From Sweltsa coloradensis (lineage: Eukaryota; Arthropoda; Insecta; Plecoptera; Chloroperlidae): a stretch of 64,000 nucleotides of DNA. Positions 43,537-53,545 of the stretch are shown in pieces. Within the stretch, counting starts at the first letter, position 1. Every line of letters begins with the position of its first letter. Location of the stretch: the NCBI GenBank assembly GCA_024449915.1, contig JAMZAV010002178.1:93297-157296 (forward strand). Reading direction: 5' to 3'. The notes below the pieces were generated by a model. The model was not told where the DNA came from and searched no databases. It was given only the letters and a program-made list of their open reading frames with translations. Position numbers and translations under genes: made by a program.

Positions 43537-44060
43537 TGTCGAACCGCAGGGAGAGTGAGGGGTCCAGTGTGTCTGCCAGTGCCTCTTTCTTCTCGGCGAG
43601 AACTCGTACCAGTATGTGCTCAGCACCCAATACTTCCTCTTGCGTTCCGAAAAATTTCGAGAATCGCAGGAATCTGGATACCGATTTCATTATGTTGACG
43701 TTGCCAGCTGCGGCTACCTAAAATCCAGTTGGTAGTTTTCGGGTATGTAATCGGTAACAATGCTACGGGTGCACAAGTGAACGGAGGTCATGAGGCCACT
43801 CGCCGATGGTCCGATTTGGCCTCATTGCGTACAAGAATCGGGTGACTGTTCTCAAGTTCTGCTTAGATGCTCTTTTGTTTGTGTTCGTCGACGAGACCAT
43901 GTATTTTTTCCCAATCCACCAGGAGTCGAACGTCCAACGGTACCGTCTGCGTGGCCAGATGCGTCTGTGCCCTTGGTCTGCTCCGATTTACTTTGAAAAC
44001 GGAAACGAATCGCTTGGAAGTCGAACGGTCTTTGCGAATATACCACAAAACTTGAAAGTT
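43537..44060 (-). pseudogene. Recombinase gene B, N-terminal part
   Basis: Two blocks are visible. TVPLDVRLLVDWEKIHGLVD, a stop, then AELENSHPILVRNEAKSD lie at about 43810-43960. After a possible ATTTTAG acceptor, FLRFSKFFGTQEEVLGAEHI then LVRVLAEKKEALADTLD lie at about 43540-43690. The latter aligns loosely with NLVEKKEARAGTLYS of gene A. It would be the DNA-binding N terminus of the recombinase. Confidence 0.45.
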
Positions 44061-44108
44061 ATAAACTAAAAATTGGCAAAATGAATTGTTTGAAAAATGG
44101 TATTTGCG

Positions 44109-44442
44109 GCCAACTCGCAAACTTCTCGTGGTTTGGCCCGTGATTAGGGGAGTTTATCTCCCTGAAACTAATGTGCGAGCTCTGGGTCGTCGTCAGGGAA
44201 CTTTCCCCTTCCCTTGACTACCTCCCCGACGGCGACGACAATGACAAAACAGAAGGATGATGACACAGACGGAGACGACCACGACGTGGGGGAACCTCTG
44301 CACTCCCCATACGCTTGTGGCTGGTTCTGACCAGCACAGGCCTGTTCACTCCTTGTCCCCCCGCGTCATCCCTTACGTCCCTCCCTTCGTCTCGATTAGC
44401 CTAGTTGCATAAATATGAGACGTAAAGCAATATCTAATCTAA
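44109..44442 (+). repeat. R1 copy 37 (subfamily B)
   Basis: Starts at CCAACTCGC. A GTCGAACGGTCTTTGC block lies on both sides (about 44015 and 44459), a local duplication larger than a normal target duplication. Confidence 0.88.
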
Positions 44443-44639
44443 ACAGAAACTTTGTTAGTCGAACGGTCTTTGCAAATATACCATAACATTTAATAGATAA
44501 CTTTCATTTGTACATCAAAAGGTCCCTGCCAATATATGGCCACTCGGAAAGAAATTAATCAAATCCAATAAAATTATAACGATAAAATAAAGTATGCACC
44601 ACTACCTATGGAAAACGACGACGCGTCCAAGTTAACATA
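44443..44639. other. Spacer between the two recombinase genes
   Basis: AT-rich. Contains the second copy of the GTCGAACGGTCTTTGC block. No terminator or promoter motif was recognised. Confidence 0.3.
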
Positions 44640-45298
44640 AGGCCTGATCGCAATTCTTGCGAACCGTACCTTTTGGTTCGACAGTTTTCTCTGCGTTCTC
44701 ATCGTTTAGATTGTCCGTGACATCGCTGTCCTCGTCGTCACTTTCCGTCTTATTTCCGCATTCATCGGAATCTGTGTCCTCTTCTTCGTCGAGTTCCTCA
44801 TCGGTATCTGGCGACTCTTTTAGGGTTTCGATAACGGTCTCCTTTACCGTAGGGCCGGAGTGGCTTCAGTGTTCGTCCTCGAGGTCTGTGATGTCGCTGT
44901 CTTCGATATCGATCTCTAATAATCCCAATGCGGGAAGCCAGGCACGTTTGAATTGCAGCCGGCAGGTCTCGTTGATATTGATATCGTCGACATTGGGCAG
45001 CAGCTTCGGAGATGACTACGACGTGGGGGAACTCCTGCCCTCCCCATATGCTTGTGGCTGGTTCTGACCAGCACAGGCCTGTCCACACCTTATCCCCCCG
45101 CGTCATCCCTTACGTCCCTCCCTTCTTCTCTATTAGCCAAGTTGCATAAATATGAGACGTAAAGCAATATCCAATAAAATCCAATCAAAAGCAACTTCTG
45201 CTTGAATTTTGCGACCACCTCGACGGCGCTACACGGGAACTCCTTTGCGCCAAAGTACTTGACTGGTTTCTCCATCACATTTCTTTTTGAACTGCTTC
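44640..45298 (-). pseudogene. Recombinase gene A, C-terminal exon with acidic tail
   Basis: After a TTCCATAG acceptor (45299-45306), the frame encodes KPVKYFGAKEFPCSAVEVVA and KFKQKLL. R1 copy 38 interrupts it. Removing R1 and one target duplication restores LLPNVDDINI, RLQFKRAWLPALGLLEIDIE and DSDITDLEDEH. A stop follows, then a strongly acidic stretch (ESPDTDEELDEEEDTDSDE) and KTVEPKGTVRKNCDQ. The acidic tail is absent or spliced away in gene B. Function of the domain is unknown. Confidence 0.65.
45008..45189 (+). repeat. R1 copy 38, 5'-truncated, imperfect 9-bp target duplication
   Basis: AGCAGCTTC (44999-45007) and AGCAACTTC (45190-45198) flank it. Starts near GGAGATGACTACGACG. Confidence 0.93.
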
Positions 45299-45396
45299 CT
45301 ATGGAACAGAAGAGCGACAAATGTTACCGCATGGCGGGCGAATCGACACAAGGGCAATGGACATGGTAAGGGGGATATTAAACCACCTTTTATCAC

Positions 45397-45704
45397 TTAA
45401 CGGACTGTGCACTGACGAACGCAACCTGGCGGTCGGTGTCGGATGGCGGCAGTGAGCAACCGCAGTAGCGGGGGAGTGCCCGAGTGCCCTCGATACGTCC
45501 AGTAGAACTTCAGGTCCCCTGCCCAGATCGTCCACGTCCATTTGGATGGCCTTCCTTACGTCAGTGCAATTAAATTTATTTTTAATATAATACATGGAGA
45601 GTCTCTTGACCGTCTCGCCCGCTTTCGTGCATACTGAGTCCCTAGTATTCAGTAGGAACTCTTCCCTATCGTTGCCGTACGCCGACCAGCGGGTTTTGAA
45701 GTAC
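45397..45704 (-). pseudogene. Recombinase gene A, exon 2 (catalytic half)
   Basis: Entered by a TTTGATACAG acceptor (45705-45714). Reads YFKTRWSAYGNDREEFLLNT, then SVCTKAGETVKRLSMYYIKN, CTDVRKAIQMDVDDLGRG (box II Arg) and RALGHSPATAVAHCR. The His and TA pair are present, but the nucleophile position aligned with the Tyr of gene B is Cys (TGC for TAC). A frameshift just after it restores LPPSDTDRQVAFVSAQSVK before a donor-like GTGATA. It belongs to the Crypton-like tyrosine-recombinase family, inactive by the Tyr-to-Cys change alone. Confidence 0.72.
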
Positions 45705-45791
45705 CTGTATCAAAGAAAAAAGTGGTTACGTCGGTACCGTTCCGGAAACTGACATGGGACACGCCAGATACTACCCCAATATCATACTTAC

Positions 45792-46294
45792 TCCTCGAGT
45801 CATTCGATGAACCGGTTTTCTTTTACCACGATAAAGTGGCGCATGCCCGTCAGGTGCTCCGTCTTGTGTGTCCGGATGCTTCTCATTAGCTCTTTGTTGC
45901 CAGCTCTGGCTCTCATCCTCGCCTGGTATTCGGCAACGGTCATCCGGTACGCCGACTGGGGTCTATTTCCGGTCTTTGCGGTGAGTATGAAGCAGACTAC
46001 CCTGACCATGTCCAGGAAGGCTTTTCGAACGGGCATTGACCAGGACTTCACGGCCACGCTCAGTCCCGTGTTGTACTCTTTTAGGGTGGCGAGGGCATTG
46101 TCAGTGTCGTTAATAAATTTTCTGCACTCCTCGAGTTCGATCACTATTCCGGAATATAGGGTCCCTGCCCTGGCCTCCTTCTTTTCCACGAGATTTCCGC
46201 GTTCCTTGATGCGTAGATGTTTTTTAGTCACCCTCAGCCGTCCCACGATCCTTCTGGCAGTGGCTCGTTTAATATCATCGACAGATGTATTCAA
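45792..46294 (-). pseudogene. Recombinase gene A, exon 1
   Basis: An open frame of about 165 codons: MNTSVDDIKRATARRIVGRL, EKKEARAGTLYSGIVIELEE, SWSMPVRKAFLDMVRVVCFI, and LTAKTGNRPQSAYRMTVAEY with the box I Arg (45962-45964). It continues to HKTEHLTGMRHFIVVKENRF. A TGA at 45800-45802 replaces the expected Trp just before the GTAAGT donor (45786-45791), and the intron of 87 bp joins it in frame to exon 2. The proximity, order and orientation show that genes A and B are tandem paralogues. Confidence 0.72.
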
Positions 46295-46299
46295 ACAAA

Positions 46300-46838
46300 G
46301 TTAACCTTTGATAAGTTATTGTGTACACAGGGTAAAACAACTTATTATCGTCACAAGGAGGTTGAGGAATCCCGCAAAATCTACTTTCTTGGGACCCTAT
46401 AACGAATCTGAATAATATAACCTATTATTTTACGCTCAAGTAACGTGAAAAAAGCCAACCCTACTAAAACACAAATAATTAAAATTAAAGAACCAGTTAA
46501 AGGTGAGACACAATAATATTTATTTATTTAGTTTAACACTAGGAAGCTTCGCAAACGCTTTTTCAAGCGCGTTGTTGGATGAGCGTTTTTTTTAAAGCGT
46601 AAAATTGCGATATTCATGAGAAATAATTTTTCGATTGCGCTCAAATTTTATACGAATATATTAATTCATAAAATTAAGGTTCTGTGAAAAAAACATTACA
46701 ATCGGAAACAAACATTTCGGATTATTTTGTCCAGTGTAATAGAATGGAAAGCACACGAGGTCATCTGTCACTTTCATCATTCCTCCATCGTTCCTGCCAC
46801 GCCCATGGTAGTTTACGGCTGAGAAAATGGTTACTCAC
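46300..46838. repeat. AT-rich spacer with a dispersed repeat block
   Basis: 46590-46650 shares CGTAAAA..GCGATATTCATGAG and TTTTTCGATTG with the repeat at 9.1 kb. Nothing else is supported. Confidence 0.35.
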
Positions 46839-47271
46839 TTTTGGGTACTATCCATGAACTGAATCCCATTTACCAACTGTAGAAATAAAACGATGTATTA
46901 AAACCACAGGAAATTACAATTTCGAATTAACTTTTCAAGATCGCCAGAAAACGACTGCACAGTCTGAAATGTGGTTTTGATATGCATTGAACTTTTAGAA
47001 AATAATTGTTTGGGGTGTAATCTCTTACCTTTTCTTTACTCCTGTGATGAGTTTGGTTTGGCAAGGATTCGAGCAATAGCCACGGTTTGGCCTCGGTGTT
47101 GTCGGTGGTCAGGGTTAAATAACGTATGAGTTTCACACAACGATAGGTTTAAAATAATATATTAAACAAGTAGCATATTGCACAAGTTACTTACATGAGT
47201 AAATGGCACGGCGAATAATACACAAAGACAAAGATTACGGAACAACGGTATAAGAACGTAAGACCAGCCAT
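46839..47271 (-). CDS. Possible small multi-exon secreted-protein gene
   Basis: Three candidate minus-strand exons. (1) 47271-about 47204: MAGLTFLYRCSVIFVFVYYS, signal-peptide-like, ending at a GTAAGT donor. (2) About 47130-47030: ending TEAKPWLLLESLPNQTHH, RSKEK and a GTAAGA donor. (3) 46876-46839: after a TTTTATTTCTACAG acceptor, LVNGIQFMDSTQK then TGA. Each has decent splice signals, but no good acceptor was found for exon 2 and the protein is unrecognised. Chance is a real possibility. Confidence 0.25.
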
Positions 47272-47425
47272 GTTGGTGTCTTCGAGTCGTCTGTCTTGTT
47301 GTCGAAGTGTTGCCAATAACAACACTCCAGTGCCTGAGATAGGTGTGTCTATTAGAGAACGATAACATTTAACTCGTTCCTTAAGAATATACATACAATA
47401 TTTATAATACAGTCAAGTGTAGTAT

Positions 47426-47923
47426 ATATCCAACCAAATACAAAAATTTGTAAAAAAAAAAAACGGCAGCCAAGCTCTCCTTCAAAAGTCTCCGGCTGTG
47501 AATGCTGTGAGATATAGAAGTTGAGCCAAGCTTTTTATTCTTTCTCCCTAGTTTTGCTTTTAAAATAAGTAAGATCATTTCGCCTGTTGACGAGCGCCAA
47601 GCCAACGATTTTTGTGGTAAAAAAGTAAAATTTTTAAACTCGAAATCATAAAAAAATGGCTTGGCCATGAACCAAATTCAATGGCCAAGGCAATTTTTTT
47701 TATGATTTCGAGTTTAAAAATTTTACTTTTTTACCACAAAAATCGTTGGCTTGGCGCTCGTCAACAGGCGAAATGATCTTACTTATTTTAAAAGCAAAAC
47801 TAGGGAGAAAGAATAAAAAGCTTGGCTCAACTTCTATATCTCACAGCATTCACAGCCGGAGACTTTTGAAGGAGAGCTTGGCTGCCGTTTTTTTTTTACA
47901 AATTTTTGTATTTGGTTGGATAT
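47426..47923. repeat. Nearly perfect 498-bp palindrome
   Basis: Two arms of about 240 bp are reverse complements with only a few mismatches or indels. They start ATATCCAACCAAATACAAAA and meet at a spacer of a few bases around 47675 (CATGAACCAAATTCAATGG). Both arms give the same short frame (SLAWRSSTGEMILLILKAKL), which is a by-product of the symmetry. It could be a MITE or foldback DNA element, or an inverted duplication. RNA from it would form a long double-stranded hairpin. Confidence 0.93.
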
Positions 47924-48380
47924 TACATCTTTTTGTTGTTCGTTCGCTATCAAGGTGTGAATGATTAAATTTGTTGAGTTCAAAGTTGTTTTTTTACATT
48001 TTTGGGCCCACGGTCCCCCCAAAGATACCCCTTAAATAAATAAATAAATTTTTATTTACAGACTACCCACTCAGTTATATAACTGATTTTCAGGGGGACT
48101 TTAAATCAAAGCGACCAAGCCAACCCTGCAGGCCCCGACGCAATCGACGAGTGAGCGATAACCAACCAAAGATCGATATTTTTAATAGGAAATATATCAA
48201 TCAGTGGTATGGACAGTGCGAACACCCGCGGATCAACGCCAGAATTAACAAGGCCGATTCAGAACAACTCTGAAATTTATTATGTGCTTCGTTGCTAGGA
48301 CGGCTCCAAAGTCACCGTTTACAAACTCCTAAGACAAGAACTGATAGACTTAAGTCCAAATCAGAAGTTAAAAAACTTCT

Positions 48381-48453
48381 GACTTGAGCGGGAATCGAAC
48401 CCTGGCCCTTCTGCATTGGAAGCAGATACGCTAACAACAAGACCAACGCACTA
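48381..48453 (-). repeat. tRNA-derived SINE or tRNA pseudogene
   Basis: Minus strand: perfect Pol III B box GGTTCGATTCC (48391-48401) and an anticodon-like stem TCTGC-TTCCAAT-GCAGA. The T stem and acceptor stem do not pair well, so it is not a functional tRNA. A GAAGTTTTTTAACTTC hairpin follows. It lies in the intron next to the phosphatase exon. Confidence 0.65.
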
Positions 48454-48496
48454 GCATAAGCACTAGATATCTGGATGATAATAGTGCATAACATAC

Positions 48497-48657
48497 CGGA
48501 ATGTGGAACTTGTGTTGGTCTTTTTATTCGATTAATCTGGCACAAAGAGCCAAGGTCCGGGCTAAGTCCCCCATGGACGCAGAAAATCTTCTCTCCCACT
48601 ACTGCTGCCACAGGCATACATTCAAATACATTGTTGAAGGCTCGCCAGACATTTGTA
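48497..48657 (-). CDS. PP1-family Ser/Thr phosphatase, single internal exon
   Basis: Bounded by an acceptor (GTACAG) and a GTATGT donor. It encodes TNVWRAFNNVFECMPVAAVV, GEKIFCVHGGLSPDLGSLCQ and INRIKRPTQVPHSG. This matches the PP1 catalytic subunit around the metal-binding His of the HGGLSPDL motif, with a phase that splits Gly as in PP1-type genes. PP1 dephosphorylates Ser/Thr in many pathways with regulatory partners. Changes from the usual PP1 sequence (CVHGG, VGEKIF, VPHSG) suggest a divergent member. No neighbouring exon was found within about 1 kb on either side, so it is either part of a gene with large introns or an isolated fragment. Confidence 0.8.
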
Positions 48658-48660
48658 CTG

Positions 48661-49249
48661 TACTTTAACTGACCTTGAACACGAAAAACATGTTGGTAAT
48701 ACGTTGGCCTAATTCTTCAGCAAATAGATTCATTAATTGAAAATGTAGGGCATGTACCAAATGTAGCATAGACCTACCGTATGAGAGAACAGAACGGTAG
48801 GCCTTTAGTTAGAGGATAGCCTATAATATGTGGCTTCCGCTTGTTTAACACAGCAGAGAAAGGCAAGTACTTTGGAAAATTTTATTTAATCAATCAATCC
48901 ATTCAATTTATTTCCACAGAATACGTATTAGCATTGTTACATCTCAGGGAAACCCACATTGCCCATTAAGCGGGTTCATCTGTGGAATAAACAACATCAA
49001 ACAAACTAAACAAAAACAGCCATAGAGGAAGGAATCATTATGAAAAAACATTAACAAATCACAAACATTAAATAAACAAATTGAGGTAGATTACCCATAA
49101 CTTAAAAATATAAAATGAAACACAACACAACTTCAAGGCTTTCGTTACTTAAACATATCAGAAAACTGTTAGAAATATAGCTTAAGGATGAGTTCGAAAC
49201 AAGGTAAGATCAAAAAGATTAAGGCAAGAGCACTCAATTGAGACAACAA
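48661..49249. other. Unassigned AT-rich DNA
   Basis: No supported feature. Confidence 0.3.
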
Positions 49250-49690
49250 ATATAATTTTTATTTCTTACTTGACCTCAAAAATTGTGTAAGATTTAATAA
49301 CTGATCAGGTAAGTCATTAAAAGCTTCGGGGACTAAACACTCTAGGTGCCTTTGACCGTATTTATTATTACTTCTAGGAATTGCAAATTTTTGTTTTTCC
49401 TGACTACGTGTGCATTTATTTCTCTGCACAAGAATTCTATAATCATTTTTGAAGTAATATTTTATTAAAAGTTGGTACGTGAAAAAGCCGTCAACAGGAA
49501 AAGAGGTATGACTCCCGAGCCGATAGAGTTTGACAATAGCGAGGTGTTATTTGGCGTAAAAGCTTATTTTGTAGTACACGAATTTTATTTAAGTGGTAGT
49601 CAGAGGAATACCCCCACGCAAGTAGACCATAAGATATGATTGATTCTGCAAGAGCGATATAAACATTACACAACACTGAAAACGGTAAAA
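49250..49690 (-). pseudogene. LINE C-terminal region after RT
   Basis: Minus strand: VYIALAESIISYGLLAWG, then LNKIRVLQNKLLRQITPR. After a frameshift come YQLLIKYYFKNDY, FAIPRSNNKYGQRHLECLVP and EAFNDLPDQLLNLTQFLRSS, then a stop. This is the conserved tail of CR1/Jockey-type LINE proteins (Y..LV.S...YG...WG, then P..FN.LP). Truncated and frameshifted. Confidence 0.8.
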
Positions 49691-50815
49691 CGTATTAAAG
49701 AAAAAACACTGCCGAAGGCAGGCTCGTAGGCGCTTACAGATCGAGTCAATAGGGAACCTAAGTTTTGAAGGCGGGAAGGAAATTGGTTCTCTCTGGTCTC
49801 AGCGCCCATAAGAATTAGCATGGTACGAAAATGTAACTCGCCGTATCTTTTGACTCGCGCAAAAGAAATCTAAACCAATAACATCACAAGATGCATAATT
49901 CTGTGAAGAAGATGATGGCATTCTACTTTGCTCGATGACGCTTCCTGAATTCAAACTATTATGAATTTAAATGGACCCATGTTTGCGCGCTGTCGCAAAT
50001 GTACTCTGACTGAGCGGCAACCTAAGCGAGACGCAGCCACGTTGTGTGCAGCTGTGGCATCCTCGCATACCACGCGCCTGTCCATGGTTGCTAATTGTAC
50101 TTCGCATTCAAGATTTTGTTGGCACATTAAAGGATATTTTATTAGTTATGTATAATCTAGTACAACCCAGTGACCTCACAATAGCCACAAAGCAAGTCGG
50201 ATACCAAACGTTATGCTAATGCCACGGACAAAATATTTGTACGTGCTTTTTCATGAGCAGTTTGGAAGGTTTGGCAACAGTGTAAATGTAGAGTTCACTT
50301 CAACTCAAAATAAATGTCATTAATATTTGTGATAGAGAAGAGTTATGTATATCCACGCAAAGAGGAAAGATTATAGTTTCTTACAGTATGAATATAATTC
50401 CGGTCCGTGGTCGGGTTCTCACGCTATCGCTTACGAAACATTTAGCACGGGTTAATCGCCTATACCTCGCTGACGGGAGAGAACCGGACAACGCCCACTT
50501 AGGTTCCCTATATGACGTGCCCAGTTAAAATGTTTATCAAAACCAATCCCAAATAAATATGAGAGTCCACATTCTCGAGAAAATCACTGCATGCACACGT
50601 CAGTGGATCTACTTGATTATGCAAACATTCCTTGGAATCAGTGATCACCTTGACCTCTCGGAGACAATCTCTGTTTTGAGGTGCACACAAATGAATTATT
50701 TTTGTTTTATTGGCATTAATAATAATTTATTAAATTATTATTTAATTTTAAAATTTAGCACAAACGTTGAAATAGATCAGCTGTTCCATTGATATCCACA
50801 CTATGTTGCAAAAGA
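49691..50815. other. Unassigned DNA
   Basis: Two moderately GC-rich patches (49960-50060 and 50395-50490) have no recognised family. The rest is AT-rich. Confidence 0.3.
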
Positions 50816-50819
50816 CTGT

Positions 50820-51110
50820 TAAAAAATTTCTTGAAACATGTTGACTTGCTATTCATTATGTCGACGTTGGCAACGTTTTCCTGATTATGATTATGATAAT
50901 GATTTGGCAATTTGGCATATTCTACCTTCTCTACATATGGTAACTTAAGCATGTATAACTTTCACCGATTTGTCTATCTACAAATATATTGACCTTGGCC
51001 ATTCTTTAGATGAAAATGATTTGTTACAAAACACATTTAAGATTATTTTCCGGATTAAACATGCATACATAGTCAATTAAATATCTTGGAGGCGCGAATA
51101 ATTTTGCTGT
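50820..51110 (+). repeat. R3 copy 3
   Basis: AAACATGTTGACTTGC start, GTCGACGTTGGCAACG, then TTGGAGGCGCGAATAATTTT and an ACTACTAATACTTAATA tail. It is followed 55 bp later by a P repeat. Confidence 0.78.
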
Positions 51111-51164
51111 AAAAGCGCCCTTAAACTACTAATACTTAATAACAAAGATCTAAATAAAATAATA

Positions 51165-51420
51165 TTTGCTATGGATGTTTTTGAACGGTCTGTAGCGTAC
51201 ACGTGGCCTTTCCAAGTCCCAGACAACAAAGGATCGGCGCGCGCATCGTGTAGCGACCCCACCTCCTCGCACCATAACCAATCCCAGCCATGCACGCAGA
51301 CAGCAGCTGCCGCCTACGCCTTCGGCTCATTCTCCCGCAGTCGACTTGTTGTTCTTGTTTGAGGCGGACGTGTTTTGTCTTCGCTCTGTTCTAGTTCAGC
51401 CTCCAAGTTACATAGAGTTG
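51165..51420 (+). repeat. P repeat, promoter-like, copy 2
   Basis: Matches 32655-32905, including the TGCTATG.ATGTTTTT lead-in, CGTACACGTG and ACCAATCCCAGCCATGCACG. Confidence 0.72.
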
Positions 51421-52009
51421 ACTTCTGTTTCTGCTTAATTATATTCTGTTTAATGTTTGATACCTAGTGATGTCTGTTCTGTCCAGACTGATACGTTTGG
51501 TTCACTGCATATTTAGTAATGTTACTCAGCAGCTAAGGCGTTCCTCATCCCAGTATTGTGCTCCGTCCGTTCAGGCTGTGGTTTATGCATGGTCAGTGTG
51601 AGTCTTGAGACACAACAAGGTGCCCAGTTTGTTTCTGGCTGTGGTTTGTTCTAAGGATTGTCAATTGTGTAGGAGCCGCTTGTAACTATTGTTGCCTTGC
51701 TATAACACTAACTAACTAGTTTAAATTACTTAAGTCAATCTTTGTGTTTTAATGGGGTTATGCCCGGGTGCTTGGTTTCCCTCATTCATCGACCTGCAAT
51801 GTGTGTGCTCGGCTTCGGCGCCGTGGAGTCTAGTGTCTCGAGTCACCTGTGTCTGGATCTGTCCAGCACAGGCTTTTCCTATCTGTGCTGGTTTATCCCA
51901 CTAATCTGAAGTTAGAGTCATCATTCACTTATTTCATGTCACGGCTCATAGTAGATTGTCCTGGTTAGCGCACACGAATATAAACGATAGAGGAAGCCTT
52001 ATTAAACGA
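51421..52009. other. Unassigned DNA downstream of the P repeat
   Basis: T/G-rich. Contains CTGTCCAGCACAGGC (51868-51882), similar to the R1 GACCAGCACAGGCC block, as does 41627-41640. Whether P and R1 are related is unclear. Confidence 0.3.
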
Positions 52010-52370
52010 GGGAGCGGAGCGACCGAGTGTTTCCATACAACTCGAACGGGTCTCATTCTGTGATTCTGTCTGTCTGTCTGTCTGTCTGTCGAAAATCAGC
52101 CGAACCGCTGAACAGATTGGGCTGAAATTTTAAACAGACATCCGGTACGAGTTTATTGAGAACTGCTAACAAAATCAGCTAGATCCATTGCGATTTAATC
52201 CCACAATAAATAAAAATGTGATTTTTTAAATATCGAAAGCATTTGTTTAGTAGCAGCTAGCGGGACGCCAGTTACGTGGCTTGCATGGCCTAGTGGTAAG
52301 CATGTAGCCTACCGCACGGAGGGTTGGGGTTCGATACCCGTTGGGTAGAACTTTTTATATTTTTAGATCC
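52010..52370 (+). repeat. tRNA-like SINE region with TCTG microsatellite
   Basis: Starts near CGAGGGAGCGGAGCGACC, has (TCTG)n at 52066-52090, and contains Pol III A box TGGCCTAGTGG (52286-52296) and B box GGTTCGATACC (52328-52338) at tRNA-like spacing. The cloverleaf stems are poor, so this is a SINE or pseudogene, not a tRNA gene. Confidence 0.6.
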
Positions 52371-52496
52371 ACATATTATTTTTGAAGGGTGTTAAATGGG
52401 AAATAAAAATTATGTGATTTTGTTTTATATTGGAAATTTGTAAATGTTTCACGCTAATACGTTTTGAACACGATTCGCATTTTGAATGTTCAATTT

Positions 52497-52682
52497 AAAC
52501 TAGGGAAACGCAAAGTCGTTGTTAAATGAGTGAGTAAGCCATGTGTTGAGTACCCGGTATAATTCTCCATACTGAGCTAGATCCAGCCTTAGGTAAAGGG
52601 GAGGAAAGGGGATGTTCCCGGGTACTCAACACTTGGTTCACTCACTCGTTTAACAACGACTTTGGCGTTTCCCTAGTTTACT
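52497..52682. mobile_element. MITE with about 63-bp terminal inverted repeats
   Basis: Left end TAAACTAGGGAAACGC.AAAG and its complement at 52682. The inverted repeats run inward to GTGTTGAGTACCCGG on both sides, with a centre of about 60 bp. No coding. The class is undetermined. Confidence 0.82.
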
Positions 52683-52830
52683 GACTTGTAAGTCTATTGT
52701 TATTATTATTATTTAAGTTATTTTTATTATTATTGTAACTAGGGCCTCGTTGCTCCGTCCCATTATTCTGTCTGGTGTTATTTTTACTTAGGTTTTTGTA
52801 TGTTGTGGTATCGAATCTTAATAGCTCATT

Positions 52831-53161
52831 GGGCTTTCAAATTCCAACTCGACACCTTCTCGCGGTTTAGCCCGTAAATAGGGGAGTTTTACTCCCTGAA
52901 ACTATCGGCGAGCTCTGGGTCGTCGTCGGGGAACCCCTTCCCTTTGACTACCTCTCCGACGGCGACGACAAAGACAACACGGACGGAGACGACCACGAAG
53001 TGGGGGAACCCATGCCCTCCCCATACGCTTGTGGCTGGTTCTGACAGAGCAGCAGAGGCCTGTCCACCCCTTGTCCCCCGCGTCATCCCTTACGTCCCGC
53101 CCTTCGTCTCGATTAGCCAAGTTGCATAAATATGAGACGTAAAGCAATATCCAATCCAATC
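52831..53161 (+). repeat. R1 copy 39 (subfamily A)
   Basis: Full length with a short deletion after CACGGACGG. Confidence 0.9.
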
Positions 53162-53261
53162 GGCTATAATTAACCCACGCATACAAAAAACTTGAAATAT
53201 ACAGCCAAACCTTACACTTTCAAAAGCAAGGAGAAAATACGATAGCTGCTGACAGTTTAGC

Positions 53262-53427
53262 TTCCCCGACGACGAAGACAATGACAACACGGACGGATCA
53301 TGACACAGGCGGAGACGACCACGACGTGGGGGAACCCCTGCCCTCCCCATTCGCTTGTGGCTGGTTCTGACCAGCACAGGCCTGTCCACACCTTGTCCCC
53401 CCGCGTCACTCCTTACGTTCCTCCATT
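53262..53427 (+). repeat. R1 copy 40, truncated at both ends
   Basis: Starts CTTCCCCGACGACGAAG and stops at CGTTCCTCCATTGG without the 3' hairpin. An R3 3' end begins about 35 bp later. Confidence 0.85.
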
Positions 53428-53454
53428 GGAAAGAAGTTTACATGGTGGTAACTC

Positions 53455-53545
53455 ACACTTATAGAAGTTGTTTTATCTTGGAGGCGCGAATAATCTTAGC
53501 TATTAATGCGCTCTAAAACAACGTTACTTATACTAATACTAAAAC
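53455..53545 (+). repeat. R3 copy 4, 3' fragment
   Basis: ATCTTGGAGGCGCGAATAAT to TTACTTATACTAATACTAA. Confidence 0.7.

Noticed and set aside
47402..47964. Two matching protein-coding ORFs on opposite strands
   Set aside because: They are the same sequence read from the two arms of a palindrome. Similarity is forced by symmetry, and there is no family match.
52277..52349. tRNA gene
   Set aside because: A and B boxes are good, but acceptor, D and T stems do not pair. It is embedded in a repeat, so a SINE is more likely. The same applies to 48381-48453.
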